Positions 55,206-63,945 of a stretch of DNA of 64,000 nucleotides are shown piece by piece. The DNA is taken from NCBI RefSeq assembly GCF_003932715.1, contig NZ_CP020700.1, positions 7,462,501 through 7,526,500 on the forward strand, read 5' to 3'. Made by a program: the position numbers and the translations under genes. Positions within the stretch are counted from its first letter, which is position 1. Every line of letters begins with the position of its first letter. Origin of the DNA: Streptomyces tsukubensis (GTDB taxonomy: Bacteria > Actinomycetota > Actinomycetes > Streptomycetales > Streptomycetaceae). A model generated the notes under the pieces. The model worked only from the letters and a program-made list of their open reading frames with translations, was not told where the DNA came from and searched no databases.

Positions 55206-57500
55206 ATGGACGCGACCACCACTTCCCCGCCACCGCCCGTGCCTGCGAAGTACGCCGAGCGGTTCCTGGAGGACATGCTCTCCGCCTGGTGCCTCGATGT
55301 GGAGTACACCCGGGCCCGGGGCGACACGCTGTACTACACGGACGACGACGGCACCGAACGGGCCGTGACCGATTTCGTCGGCGGATTCGGCTCGCTGCTC
55401 CTCGGCCACCACCATCCCGCCGTCACCGCCCGGATGCGGCAGCTCCTCGACGGGGAAACCCCCGTACACGCCCAGTTCTCCCTGCGCACCCAGGCCCATC
55501 AGGTGGCCGCGCGACTCAACGAGATCCTGCGGCGCGAGTTCGCCGGGGTGCCCGACGCACCCGCCGGGGGATACTCCGCCGTCTTCGCCAACAGCGGGGC
55601 CGAAGCCGTCGAAGCGGCCCTGAAACACGCCGAACTGGAGCGGGTGAACCGGCTGGCGGCCCTGGAGGAGGAACTCACGGCACGGCTGCGGGCCACCGCC
55701 GACGCCGTACGCGACGGATCGGCCGTACTCGGCGCCCGTCTGCGCACCGCCATCGGCGGCCTCGCCGCGGACGCGCCCCCCGGTGTGGCCGCCGACGCCC
55801 TGAGGACGGCACTCGGCGTACGCAACGCCCGCGCGCTCCGCCGCCCGCCGCTCTTCCTCGCCCTCACCGGCGGATTCCACGGCAAGCTCTCGGGCAGCGT
55901 ACAGATCACCCACAACCCGGCCTTCCGCGAACCGTTCGCCGGACTCGGGCCCCGGGCCGTCTTCGTCCCCGCCGACCGGCCCGCCGAACTGCAGCGCGCG
56001 ATCGCCCGGGAGACGGTGAACGTTCTCGACACCACCACGGCCGACGGCGTCGTCGATCTGGTGGAACGCCCGGTACCGGTCTTCGCCGCCATGTTCGTGG
56101 AGCCCGTCCTCGGCGAGGGCGGCGTGGTGCCGCTGCGCGCCGACGACGCCCTCGCCCTGCGCCGTATCTGCGCCTCCCACGGGATTCCCCTGGTCGTCGA
56201 CGAGATCCAGACCGGATTCGGACGCTGCGGAGCGTTCTTCGCCTCCTCGCTGATCGGCCTGCGCCCCGACTACCTCACCCTCGCCAAGGGTATCGGCGGC
56301 GGTATCGCCAAATCCTCCGTACTGCTGGTCCGTTCGGACCGCTACCGCCCCGAATTCGAGCTGGCGCACAGCTCCACCTACGCCAAGGACAGCCTCTCCT
56401 GCTCGGTGGCGCTGACCGTGCTGGACCTTCTGGAGGCGGACGGCGGACAACTGTACGAGCGCGCCGCAGAACGCGGGCGGGCCATCCGCAGTGCCCTGGA
56501 GGAGGTCCGGAAGGAGTACCCGGACGTCGTAGCCGATGTCCGCGGCCCGGGACTGCTCCTCGGTATCGAGTTCCACGACCAGTCCGACGCCGCGTCGCCG
56601 TACCTCCGCGACCTCGCCCGGCGCGGACACTTCGGCTTCGCCGTCTCCGGCTATCTGCTGCGCGAACACGACCTCCGGCTGATGCCGACCGGCAGCGCCC
56701 CGCACACCCTGCGCATCGAGCCGTCCGCCGGAATCTCCGACGCCCGGATCGGACACCTCGCCGGTGCACTGCGCGATCTGTGCGGGATCATCAGGAACCA
56801 GGACGCCCATCTCCTCGTCCGTGCCCTGGTGGGACGGGCGGGGGCCGGATCCCGCCGTACGGTGAAGGACTTCCGCCGGGCCGAGCCGACCGCGGAGCCC
56901 GCCGTCGAGCCGGCCACCGAGCCCGGGCCCGTCCCGAGGATCGCGTACCTCGTCGAGCTGGGGGAACCGGAAGCGCTGCGCGCCTACGATCCGTCCCTCG
57001 CAGATCTGGACGACACCGCGCTCGACGCCTTCGTACAACGGTCCGCCGTGGCCGGTGCGTGGGCGCCGCTGCCCCCTGTCCGGTTCCACACGCCGAAGGG
57101 CCGGGCGGCCGACCTCGTCGTCCATCCGCTGCCGGCTCCCCGCACCGCTGCACATCCGCCCGCCGAGCTGGTCGCCGGGGCCGTCCGTGCGGCGGTCGCC
57201 ACGGGCAGCACGGTCATCGCCCTGTCACCGCGGGCGGCCGCCTCGGGCGATCACGCCCGGCCGGGTCTCCATCTCACCACGGGCGAATGCCTCGGCGGGC
57301 GGACCGTGTCGACGGGCCCCGGCGGCGCCTCGCTGCCGCCCGGCTTCACCGGGGACGGCACCCTGCCCGGTGCGGTGGCGGAGGCCCTGCTGACGGCCTT
57401 CGCCGGACCCGACGCCCTGCGGTGCGACGGGTCCGATGCCGATGCCGAACGCACCGCCGCCGAACACGGCCTCCGGCTCGGGGCGGTGAACCCCCGTTGA
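55206..57500 (+). CDS. class III PLP-dependent aminotransferase with C-terminal extension
   Basis: 764 residues. The fold-type I aminotransferase part (about 15-500) has the PLP-site Asp332 (VVDEIQTGFGR) and Schiff-base Lys361 (TLAKGIGGG), plus ANSGAEAVEAALKHAEL and GGFHGKLSG. A charged insertion (about 140-215) widens the small domain. Residues about 530-764 (RIAYLVELGEPEALRAYDPS, PLPPVRFHTPKGRAADLVVH) form an extra region I cannot assign. Next to a reductive-release PKS, the expected role is transamination of the polyketide aldehyde to an amine that then cyclises, as in coelimycin and other polyketide alkaloids. ATG 55206 has GAGG five bases upstream. Confidence 0.9.
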   Translation: MDATTTSPPPPVPAKYAERFLEDMLSAWCLDVEYTRARGDTLYYTDDDGTERAVTDFVGGFGSLLLGHHHPAVTARMRQLLDGETPVHAQFSLRTQAHQVAARLNEILRREFAGVPDAPAGGYSAVFANSGAEAVEAALKHAELERVNRLAALEEELTARLRATADAVRDGSAVLGARLRTAIGGLAADAPPGVAADALRTALGVRNARALRRPPLFLALTGGFHGKLSGSVQITHNPAFREPFAGLGPRAVFVPADRPAELQRAIARETVNVLDTTTADGVVDLVERPVPVFAAMFVEPVLGEGGVVPLRADDALALRRICASHGIPLVVDEIQTGFGRCGAFFASSLIGLRPDYLTLAKGIGGGIAKSSVLLVRSDRYRPEFELAHSSTYAKDSLSCSVALTVLDLLEADGGQLYERAAERGRAIRSALEEVRKEYPDVVADVRGPGLLLGIEFHDQSDAASPYLRDLARRGHFGFAVSGYLLREHDLRLMPTGSAPHTLRIEPSAGISDARIGHLAGALRDLCGIIRNQDAHLLVRALVGRAGAGSRRTVKDFRRAEPTAEPAVEPATEPGPVPRIAYLVELGEPEALRAYDPSLADLDDTALDAFVQRSAVAGAWAPLPPVRFHTPKGRAADLVVHPLPAPRTAAHPPAELVAGAVRAAVATGSTVIALSPRAAASGDHARPGLHLTTGECLGGRTVSTGPGGASLPPGFTGDGTLPGAVAEALLTAFAGPDALRCDGSDADAERTAAEHGLRLGAVNPR

Positions 57501-57511
57501 CCGGGCGCCCC

Positions 57512-58858
57512 GTGGACGATGCGACCGGCGCCGGAGTAAGGACACGAGCCCTGCTGGGCACCCTGGAACCCGCCGGTCAGGGAGCCCTGACCGGGGTGAT
57601 GGTCGACCCGTCGCTCCTGGCGGAGAGCCTGGCCCGGACCGGCGGCGGACCCACCGGCTGGGCCGTCGAGACCGCGGCCGCCCTCCACCGGGACCTGACG
57701 CGCCGGAACCGGGCATCGGGCCGACCTGGACTCCCGGGCGGGGCACGGTTCGTGGAGGCACTGGCGCTCTGGGCGGTCATGGCCCTCCACGGCGTCTGCG
57801 AACCACCCGCAGCGCTGACCGGCGAGATCGACCGGGTCGCTGGGGAGTGCGCGCAGACAGGGACCAGCCCCGACGCGGTGCTGACCTGTTTGCGTACGGC
57901 GCACGCCGGGCTCAGCTCGGCCTTCTTCGGCCGCTGTACGGAGACGGTGGGGGCCGTCGACCAGCCGGCCGTCATGAGGGAGCTGTCCGTACGGCTCTTC
58001 GACGCCGTCGAAGCCGTCGCGTCCCTCGTGGCCGAACGGTGGACGGCCCTGCCCGCGGAGCGGCTGAACGAACCGCGCGCACGCTCCGCCGCGCTGGTGC
58101 GCTCCGTCCTCGCAGGCGGACCGGTGCCCCCCGCCGCGTCCCTGACCGCGCGGCTCGGATACGACCTGGGCGGGCGCCATATCGCCCTGGTGCTGTGGTG
58201 CCGGGAGCACCCCGGCACCGGATGCGCGACCACACTGGAGGGCCGGGCCCGTGCCCTCCTCGAACGGGCCGGGTCCTCGTCGGTCCTCGTCGTACCCTCA
58301 GGTCCGTGCGGACTGTGGGCGTGGGGCGGGGGCGCCGTCGACGACCGGGCGCTCCGGGAGGCCCCGGCGCCCCACGCCGCGGGCGTTCATACCGCGGTGA
58401 GCCTGCCGGGCCGCGGTGTGCCGGGATTCCGGGAGGCACATGAGCAGGCGCGCGCGGTGGAGCGGCTGGCACGGGCGGCCGGTACCGCCCCCGCGGTCCA
58501 CGACTACACCTCGGTGGAACTGGCCCTGCTGCTCGGTGCGGACCTGGGCAGGGCGGCCGAGTTCGTGGCCAGGGAACTCGGCCCGCTGACGGCCGGGGGA
58601 GCGGCGGTCTCCGCGCTGCGCACCACGGTCAAGAGCTACCTCGACCACGAGCGCAGCCTGTCGACCGCGTCACGGGAACTGCACGTCGCCAGGAACACGG
58701 TGGCGTACCGGGTGAAGAAGGCCGAAGTCCTGCTCGGCCGCTCCCTCCGCACCGAACACCTCCGGCTGCACGTCGCCCTGCAACTGGCGGAGACCCTGGG
58801 CACGGCGGTGCTCGCCGCCCCCGGCGCTGCCGAACGCCCGGCTCCGCGGCCGAGGTGA
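57512..58858 (+). CDS. PucR family transcriptional regulator (HTH_30)
   Basis: About 448 residues. A long N-terminal helical region of unknown ligand specificity precedes a GGDEF-like alpha/beta segment (about 205-330) and a C-terminal PucR HTH (about 375-430; VKSYLDHERSLSTASRELHV, ARNTVAYRVKKAEVLLGRSL). Such regulators often control secondary-metabolite genes. The start is uncertain: GTG 57512, or TTG 57497 overlapping the aminotransferase stop as TTGA; either way the two genes are translationally linked. It makes a third regulator inside the cluster. A 10-bp hairpin follows. Confidence 0.82.
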   Translation: MDDATGAGVRTRALLGTLEPAGQGALTGVMVDPSLLAESLARTGGGPTGWAVETAAALHRDLTRRNRASGRPGLPGGARFVEALALWAVMALHGVCEPPAALTGEIDRVAGECAQTGTSPDAVLTCLRTAHAGLSSAFFGRCTETVGAVDQPAVMRELSVRLFDAVEAVASLVAERWTALPAERLNEPRARSAALVRSVLAGGPVPPAASLTARLGYDLGGRHIALVLWCREHPGTGCATTLEGRARALLERAGSSSVLVVPSGPCGLWAWGGGAVDDRALREAPAPHAAGVHTAVSLPGRGVPGFREAHEQARAVERLARAAGTAPAVHDYTSVELALLLGADLGRAAEFVARELGPLTAGGAAVSALRTTVKSYLDHERSLSTASRELHVARNTVAYRVKKAEVLLGRSLRTEHLRLHVALQLAETLGTAVLAAPGAAERPAPRPR

Positions 58859-58874
58859 CCACGGCCGACCCCTT

Positions 58875-58906
58875 GGGTGCCGGTACGGCGGTCCTCACCG
58901 GCACCC
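58875..58906. terminator. hairpin between convergent PucR and monooxygenase genes
   Basis: Perfect 10-bp stem GGGTGCCGGT / ACCGGCACCC with a 12-nt loop, between the two convergent stops at 58858 and 58922. Confidence 0.65.
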
Positions 58907-58921
58907 TCGGCGTGTCTGCTC

Positions 58922-60103
58922 TCAGTGCCAGGGCGAGATGCCGTCGAGGCCGAACAGGGCGCGGCTGTAGTCCTCCAGGATCACCGGGTGGTGGAGCATG
59001 GCATGCCGGCTCCCGGTCTCCAGATCCCGCCAGTAGCGCTGCACCGGATTGCGCCGGGCGAACCCGCTCGTCCCCGCGATGTCGAGGAGGCGCTGCACGG
59101 CGCGGCGTCCGCACTCCAGGGCGGAGACGCTGTGCATCCGCAGCCGCGCCCGCTCGGCGCGGTCCAGCTCCTTGCCCTCGGGGGCCCGGTCCAGCCCGTC
59201 CGCCGCGGCGTACAGATGAAGGGTGCCGGTGTCCAGCAGATGGGTGGCTTCGGCGAACCACAGGCGCACCGCCGGTGAGTCGGCCGCGTTCTCGTACGCG
59301 GAGTAGGCGATCGGGCGCCCCTTGTCCAGCGTCCGGCGGGCCTCGTCCCACGCTCCGTGGGCGGCGCCGACCAGTGCGGACAGCGAGTGCAGATTGCCCT
59401 TGACCAGGGTGGTCGGCGAGAGGAGTTCCTCGTAGCGGCCGTCGGGACGGCGCGGTGGCACCAGGGTCCTGCGGTCGGGGACGAAGACATCGGTGGCGGT
59501 CATGGCATGGGTCCCCGTGCCCGCGAGACCGGCCATGAACCAGGTGTCTTCGATCAGCATCTCCTCGGGGCGCACCAGCGCGTCCACGACGCCGACCTGC
59601 TCGTCTCCCTCGATGAGCGGTACGGCCACCAGGAGGGCCCAGTCCGAGACCCGGCATCCCGAGGCGTACGGAAAGCGGCCGTTCACGACGAGGCCGCCGT
59701 CGACCCGCCGGGCCCGGGTGCCCTGCGGGCTCGCCGCCGACAGCAGTACGGCGTCGGGGTTCTCGCCGAAGACCTCCTGGAGCCCTTCCTCGGACAGCAG
59801 CAGGGCGAAATCCGTCGAAGCGGCGTGGTTGGCGGCGATCCACCCGGTCGACGCGCAGCCGCGCCCGATTCCGGAGAGAACCTCGACCTGGGTGCGCACA
59901 CTGATGTCGAGCCCGCCGAACCGCGGCGGCACGGTCAGGCGCAGCAGCCCGGACTCGCGCAGCGCCCGCATGTTCTCGGGTACGACATCGCGTTCCTCCT
60001 CGGTCCGCTCCGCATGGGAGCGGAGCAGGGGGACGAGTTCGTGCGCGCGGTTCACCAACTCCTGAGGAGAAGGACCGGTCCGGCCGGCTGAAGTGACTGT
60101 CAC
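58922..60103 (-). CDS. acyl-CoA-dehydrogenase-like flavin-dependent monooxygenase
   Basis: 393 residues with the acyl-CoA dehydrogenase fold: N-terminal helices (LRESGLLRLTVPPRFGGLDI), beta domain (GRFPYASGCRVSDWALL, GTGTHAMTATDVFVP) and C-terminal helices (IAGTSGFARRNPVQRYWRDL). The form matches the HsaA/NcnH/ActVA-ORF5 group D flavin monooxygenases rather than true dehydrogenases, since the catalytic Glu region of dehydrogenases is not evident. It would use FMNH2/FADH2 from a separate reductase, for which the cluster-linked FMN reductase (31870) is the natural supplier. The likely role is hydroxylation, epoxidation or oxidation of the alkaloid. GTG 60103 follows GAGGAG by eight bases. Confidence 0.85.
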   Translation of the reverse strand: MTVTSAGRTGPSPQELVNRAHELVPLLRSHAERTEEERDVVPENMRALRESGLLRLTVPPRFGGLDISVRTQVEVLSGIGRGCASTGWIAANHAASTDFALLLSEEGLQEVFGENPDAVLLSAASPQGTRARRVDGGLVVNGRFPYASGCRVSDWALLVAVPLIEGDEQVGVVDALVRPEEMLIEDTWFMAGLAGTGTHAMTATDVFVPDRRTLVPPRRPDGRYEELLSPTTLVKGNLHSLSALVGAAHGAWDEARRTLDKGRPIAYSAYENAADSPAVRLWFAEATHLLDTGTLHLYAAADGLDRAPEGKELDRAERARLRMHSVSALECGRRAVQRLLDIAGTSGFARRNPVQRYWRDLETGSRHAMLHHPVILEDYSRALFGLDGISPWH

Positions 60104-60271
60104 GGTTGCGGCTCCTCATCGGCAGATGCGGGTTTCCCGTTGGACACCTCTCCAGTCAAGCAACCGGGGGCCGTCACCGCTTGCGCCCCGGGTCCACATC
60201 CGGGCGGGGAAGCCGGTCGCGGAGACCGGAACGGACTTCCGGGGCCGGGGCGGTCCGGTCCGGGCGGGCCG

Positions 60272-60931
60272 TTACTCGTACCGGTACTTCAGCGAATCCG
60301 CCTCCCGCTGCTCGATATCGGCGATCGTGAGCTCCGGCATCCGCAACTGGGCCAGCGTCACCTCGGCCGAGGTCGGCTGGGCGTCCGCCGGCAGCCACTG
60401 CTCCGGCTTCCAGGCCGCGCCGCGCAGCAGCGACTTGGGGCAGTGCGGGTAGACCTCTTCGATCCCCAGCACCAGCGCACTGGCCGGGGGCTTGCCGACG
60501 GCGGTCAGCTGCGACAGCAGCTCCGGGCGCGTGGAGACACAGGCCCGGCCGTTCACCCTGAGCGTCGTGGTGCGCCCGGGGACGACGAACAGCAGCCCGG
60601 CCCGTCCGGTGGCGACGACGTTCCGCAGGGTGTCCAGACGTTTGTTGCCGGTCGCGTCCGGTATCGCCACCGTCCGCGCGTCGAGGACCGCGACAAACCC
60701 CGCGGGACCGCCGCGCGGGGAGACGTCGCAGTTGCCCTCGGCGTCCGCGCTGGCGACCAGGACCAGCGACGAGCAGGCGATCAACTGCCGGGTCTGCTCG
60801 GTCAGCTCGGTCATCTGCTTGCGCACGGCCGCTTCACCGGGAAGCGCGTAGACCCGGCGCAGCGCCTCCTGGTCGGGCACGGAGTCGAGGAGAAGGGAGT
60901 CGAAGGCACTGCCGGCAAGGATGGGTGTCAT
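60272..60931 (-). CDS. PPOX-class FMN-binding split-barrel protein (MSMEG_1061-like)
   Basis: A 219-residue pyridoxamine-5-phosphate-oxidase-like split barrel. FMN-contact patches include LVLVASADAEGNCDVSPRGG, VAIPDATGNKRLDTLRNVV, GLLFVVPG and LRVNGRACVS, ending with EVYPHCPKSLLRG. This set matches the MSMEG_1061 family of F420/FMN-binding PPOX proteins. The family reaction is mostly unknown. Here it could reduce or oxidise the cyclic imine, or may be unrelated to the cluster. ATG 60931 has AGGG eight bases upstream. It lies 168 bp from the monooxygenase start on the same strand. Confidence 0.82.
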   Translation of the reverse strand: MTPILAGSAFDSLLLDSVPDQEALRRVYALPGEAAVRKQMTELTEQTRQLIACSSLVLVASADAEGNCDVSPRGGPAGFVAVLDARTVAIPDATGNKRLDTLRNVVATGRAGLLFVVPGRTTTLRVNGRACVSTRPELLSQLTAVGKPPASALVLGIEEVYPHCPKSLLRGAAWKPEQWLPADAQPTSAEVTLAQLRMPELTIADIEQREADSLKYRYE

Positions 60932-61105
60932 GCATTCGACCCTACTGGGACGATCTGCGGCTGCTCCTGACCGGAGGACCGAGACCGGCCGGCCTCCGGG
61001 ACACCGCCACCGGCCGGGGCACATGAGGTACCCGGGGCACATGATGTACACGGAGGAAAGACCCTGACCGTGCCACCCTGCCCCTACCCGGTAAGGAACC
61101 ACCTC

Positions 61106-62341
61106 ATGACCGCCCCGCGCGCCTTCCCGCTGGAGCCCACCCCGCTCCATGTGTCCGACGAGGTACTCGATAATCTGCGCGCCCGTCTGGCGCTGACCCG
61201 TCCGCCGCTGGACGAGGGGAACGAGGACTGGTCCTACGGAGTGTGGGCCGGCTACCTCCGTGAACTGGTCGCCTACTGGCGGGACGGCTACGACTGGCGC
61301 AGGGCCGAGGCCGCCCTCAACGTCCACGAGCAGTACCAGGTGAGTGTCGCGGGTGTCCCGGTGCACTTCATGCGCAAGCCCGGCCGCGGCCCCCGTCCGA
61401 TTCCGCTGATCCTCACCCACGGCTGGCCGTGGACCTTCTGGCACTGGTCGAAGGTGATCGGCCCGCTCGCCGACCCGGCCGCATACGGCGCAGACCCCGC
61501 CGACGCCTTCGACGTCATCGTGCCGTCCCTGCCCGGATTCGGCTTCCCCGGTCCGCTCACCGGCTTCCCGGACCTCAACTTCTGGAAGGTGTCCGAGCTC
61601 TGGCACACCCTGATGACCGAGACCCTGGGGTACGAGAAGTACGCCGCAGGGGGCTGCGACATCGGCGGGCTCGTCTCCAGCCAGCTCGGCCACAAGTACG
61701 CCGACCGGCTGTACGGCATCCACATCGGCTCCGGGCTGCCGCTCGACTTCTTCACCGGCCCCCGCGCCTGGGACTTCGCCCGGAACCGGCCCCTCACCGA
61801 CGACCAGCCCGCCGACGTCCGCGCCCGCATCGTCGAGATGGACCACCGCTGGGCGTCCCATCTCGCCGTACACACGCTCGACGGAGCCACCCTGGCCCAC
61901 GGGCTGAGCGACTCACCCGCCGGACTGCTCGCCTGGCTGCTGGAGCGCTGGAATGCCTGGAGCGACAACGGCGGCGACATCGAGTCCGTCTTCACCAAGG
62001 ACGATCTGCTCACCCACGCCACGATCTACTGGGCGAACAACTCCATCGCCACGTCGATGCGCTACTACGCCAACGCCAACCGCTACCCCTGGGTCCCCGC
62101 CCACGACCGTACCCCCGTCGTGCAGGCCCCGGTCGGCCTCACCCTGGTCACCTACGAGAACCCGCCCGGCATCCACACCGCGGATGAACGCGTCCGGGCC
62201 TTCGGGGCCGGTCCGCAGGCCGCTTGGTTCAACCACGTCAACGTCAACGCCCATGACCACGGGGGCCATTTCATCCCGTGGGAGAACCCCGGCGCATGGG
62301 TGGACGACCTGCGCCGCACCTTCCGCGGACGCAGGCCCTGA
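61106..62341 (+). CDS. epoxide hydrolase family protein (EHN + alpha/beta hydrolase)
   Basis: 411 residues. The N-terminal EHN domain (about 5-115; FPLEPTPLHVSDEVLDNLRA, the lid segment YWRDGYDWRRAE) marks microsomal/juvenile-hormone-type epoxide hydrolases. The alpha/beta-hydrolase core shows the oxyanion HGWPWTF, nucleophile Asp185 in GGCDIGGLVSSQLG, and the catalytic His388 in DHGGHFIPWENP. The expected reaction is opening of an epoxide to a diol. With a flavin monooxygenase in the same cluster, it could process an epoxide made on the alkene of the alkaloid, or protect the host. ATG 61106 has AAGGA eight bases upstream. Confidence 0.9.
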   Translation: MTAPRAFPLEPTPLHVSDEVLDNLRARLALTRPPLDEGNEDWSYGVWAGYLRELVAYWRDGYDWRRAEAALNVHEQYQVSVAGVPVHFMRKPGRGPRPIPLILTHGWPWTFWHWSKVIGPLADPAAYGADPADAFDVIVPSLPGFGFPGPLTGFPDLNFWKVSELWHTLMTETLGYEKYAAGGCDIGGLVSSQLGHKYADRLYGIHIGSGLPLDFFTGPRAWDFARNRPLTDDQPADVRARIVEMDHRWASHLAVHTLDGATLAHGLSDSPAGLLAWLLERWNAWSDNGGDIESVFTKDDLLTHATIYWANNSIATSMRYYANANRYPWVPAHDRTPVVQAPVGLTLVTYENPPGIHTADERVRAFGAGPQAAWFNHVNVNAHDHGGHFIPWENPGAWVDDLRRTFRGRRP

Positions 62342-62394
62342 GTGCCCCTGCTCACTCGGCGAGAACAGCCGCCAGGGAGCGGGACGTCCCGGCC

Positions 62395-63945
62395 TCAGCT
62401 GCCCGCTTCCGCGGCCAGCCGGGCCTTGTCCGGTTTACCGACACCGGTGAGAGGCAGTTCGGTGCGGATCGTGGTCTCTGCCGGAACGTGCTTCGGCGAG
62501 ATGGTGGCACGGATATGGTCCGCGAGATCGGCGACGGTGGCCGTGGCCCCCTCGCGCAGTACCACCGCGGCGTGCAGATATTCGATCCGGTCCCGGTCCC
62601 GGACGCAGAAAACACAGGCCTGCGCAATATCGGGATGGGAGAGGAAGGCGTTTTCGACCGTCACCGGATGAATCTTGATGCCGTTGGTCTTCATCACTTC
62701 GCCCATGCGGCCGCGGAGGGACAGATAGCCCTCACTGTCGAGGAAGCCGAGGTCACCGGTGTACACCCAGCCGTCGCGTACGGTCCTGGCGGTGAGCTCG
62801 GGTTCCCCGACGTACTCCTTCATCGTGAACGGCGACTGCACGCAGACCTCGCCCGTCTCACCGGCAGGCATATCGTGGTGGTCGTCCACATCGCGGATAC
62901 GGACCCAGCCGGGTAACGGACGTCCCACCGTGGTGCGCAGCCGGGCGTCGAGATGGTCGGCCGGCGAGAGCATGCTGATGAAGCCTGCCTCGCTGGTGCC
63001 GTAGACCTGGATGAGCACCTGACCGAAGATCTTGACCGCGTCGGCCAGCCGCTCCGGCGACGCGGGACAACCCAGGTAGGTCACCATCTGCAGACTCGAC
63101 AGATCGGTCGAGCCCACCTCCGGGTGGTCCATCAGCAGATACAGGTGTGGGGGCGAGACCAGCATCCGGGTGATCCGGTGCTCCTGTATGGCACGCAGCG
63201 CGTCGTCGGCGTCGAACCGGTCCTGAAGGATCACCGAGCCGCCGGAGGCGAGTGAGTCGTCGGCTGTGGCGCCGCTGGAGTGGCTCAAGGGCATGGTGGA
63301 CAGGTAGACGGAGCGCCAGCCCATCTGCAGCCCGGCGGAGATGAACCTGTTGCGGGTGCGGAAGTCGACGGCGATGCCCTTGGGTTCACCGGTCGTCCCA
63401 CTGGTGTACGTCACCACTGCCGGATGGTCCGGCCTGATCTCGACGTCGTCGAGGTCGAACGCGTCGGTGTCACCGGCCGTCAGGTCGACGACATCGGGAC
63501 CGAGTTCACCGAGCCCGACGAGGACGAGGGGGGTGGGCAGCCGGTCGCGGAGCGCCCGGGCGGACGCGACGTTCGCTCCGTCGACGGCCAGATGTGTCGC
63601 GCCGGTCTCCCGGAGGATCTTCAACTCGGCATCGGCGACGAGGCGGTCCCCCGGGTCCACGGCGTTGGTGGTGTGCAGATGCACCACCGTGGCTCCGATG
63701 AGATTCGCGGCGTACCGCAGGACCAGGGTCGGGGCGGTGTTGTTGGCGGTCAGGACGGCGACCACGGCATCGGTGGTCCTCCCGCTCCATTCGGTACACC
63801 GTCGCAGGCCCTGCGCCGCGGACCGGACCAGAACCCCCAAACCGGCCGCGGTCAAGGTCTGGTCGTGCCACCACAGCACCACCTTCTCCGGCTCGGCGGA
63901 GATTACCTCCAGGATCTGACCGACATACGTTTCGTTCGACGGCAT
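62395..63945 (-). CDS. AMP-dependent acyl-CoA synthetase/ligase
   Basis: A 516-residue adenylate-forming enzyme of the ANL family. The P-loop-like A3 motif is TYTSGTTGEPKG (about 190-201). Later motifs are VYGTSEAG (about 319-326), YTGDLGFLDSEGYLSLRGR (about 398-416) and the C-terminal catalytic Lys region (LTGVGKPDKARL). The acyl pocket is not predictable. It may activate a carboxylic acid for the cluster or belong to fatty-acid catabolism next door; with a KSQ loading module, PKS1 does not need it for starter supply. ATG 63945 has AGGAG seven bases upstream. Only 55 bp of upstream sequence remain in the window, so the operon may continue to the right. Confidence 0.88.
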   Translation of the reverse strand: MPSNETYVGQILEVISAEPEKVVLWWHDQTLTAAGLGVLVRSAAQGLRRCTEWSGRTTDAVVAVLTANNTAPTLVLRYAANLIGATVVHLHTTNAVDPGDRLVADAELKILRETGATHLAVDGANVASARALRDRLPTPLVLVGLGELGPDVVDLTAGDTDAFDLDDVEIRPDHPAVVTYTSGTTGEPKGIAVDFRTRNRFISAGLQMGWRSVYLSTMPLSHSSGATADDSLASGGSVILQDRFDADDALRAIQEHRITRMLVSPPHLYLLMDHPEVGSTDLSSLQMVTYLGCPASPERLADAVKIFGQVLIQVYGTSEAGFISMLSPADHLDARLRTTVGRPLPGWVRIRDVDDHHDMPAGETGEVCVQSPFTMKEYVGEPELTARTVRDGWVYTGDLGFLDSEGYLSLRGRMGEVMKTNGIKIHPVTVENAFLSHPDIAQACVFCVRDRDRIEYLHAAVVLREGATATVADLADHIRATISPKHVPAETTIRTELPLTGVGKPDKARLAAEAGS

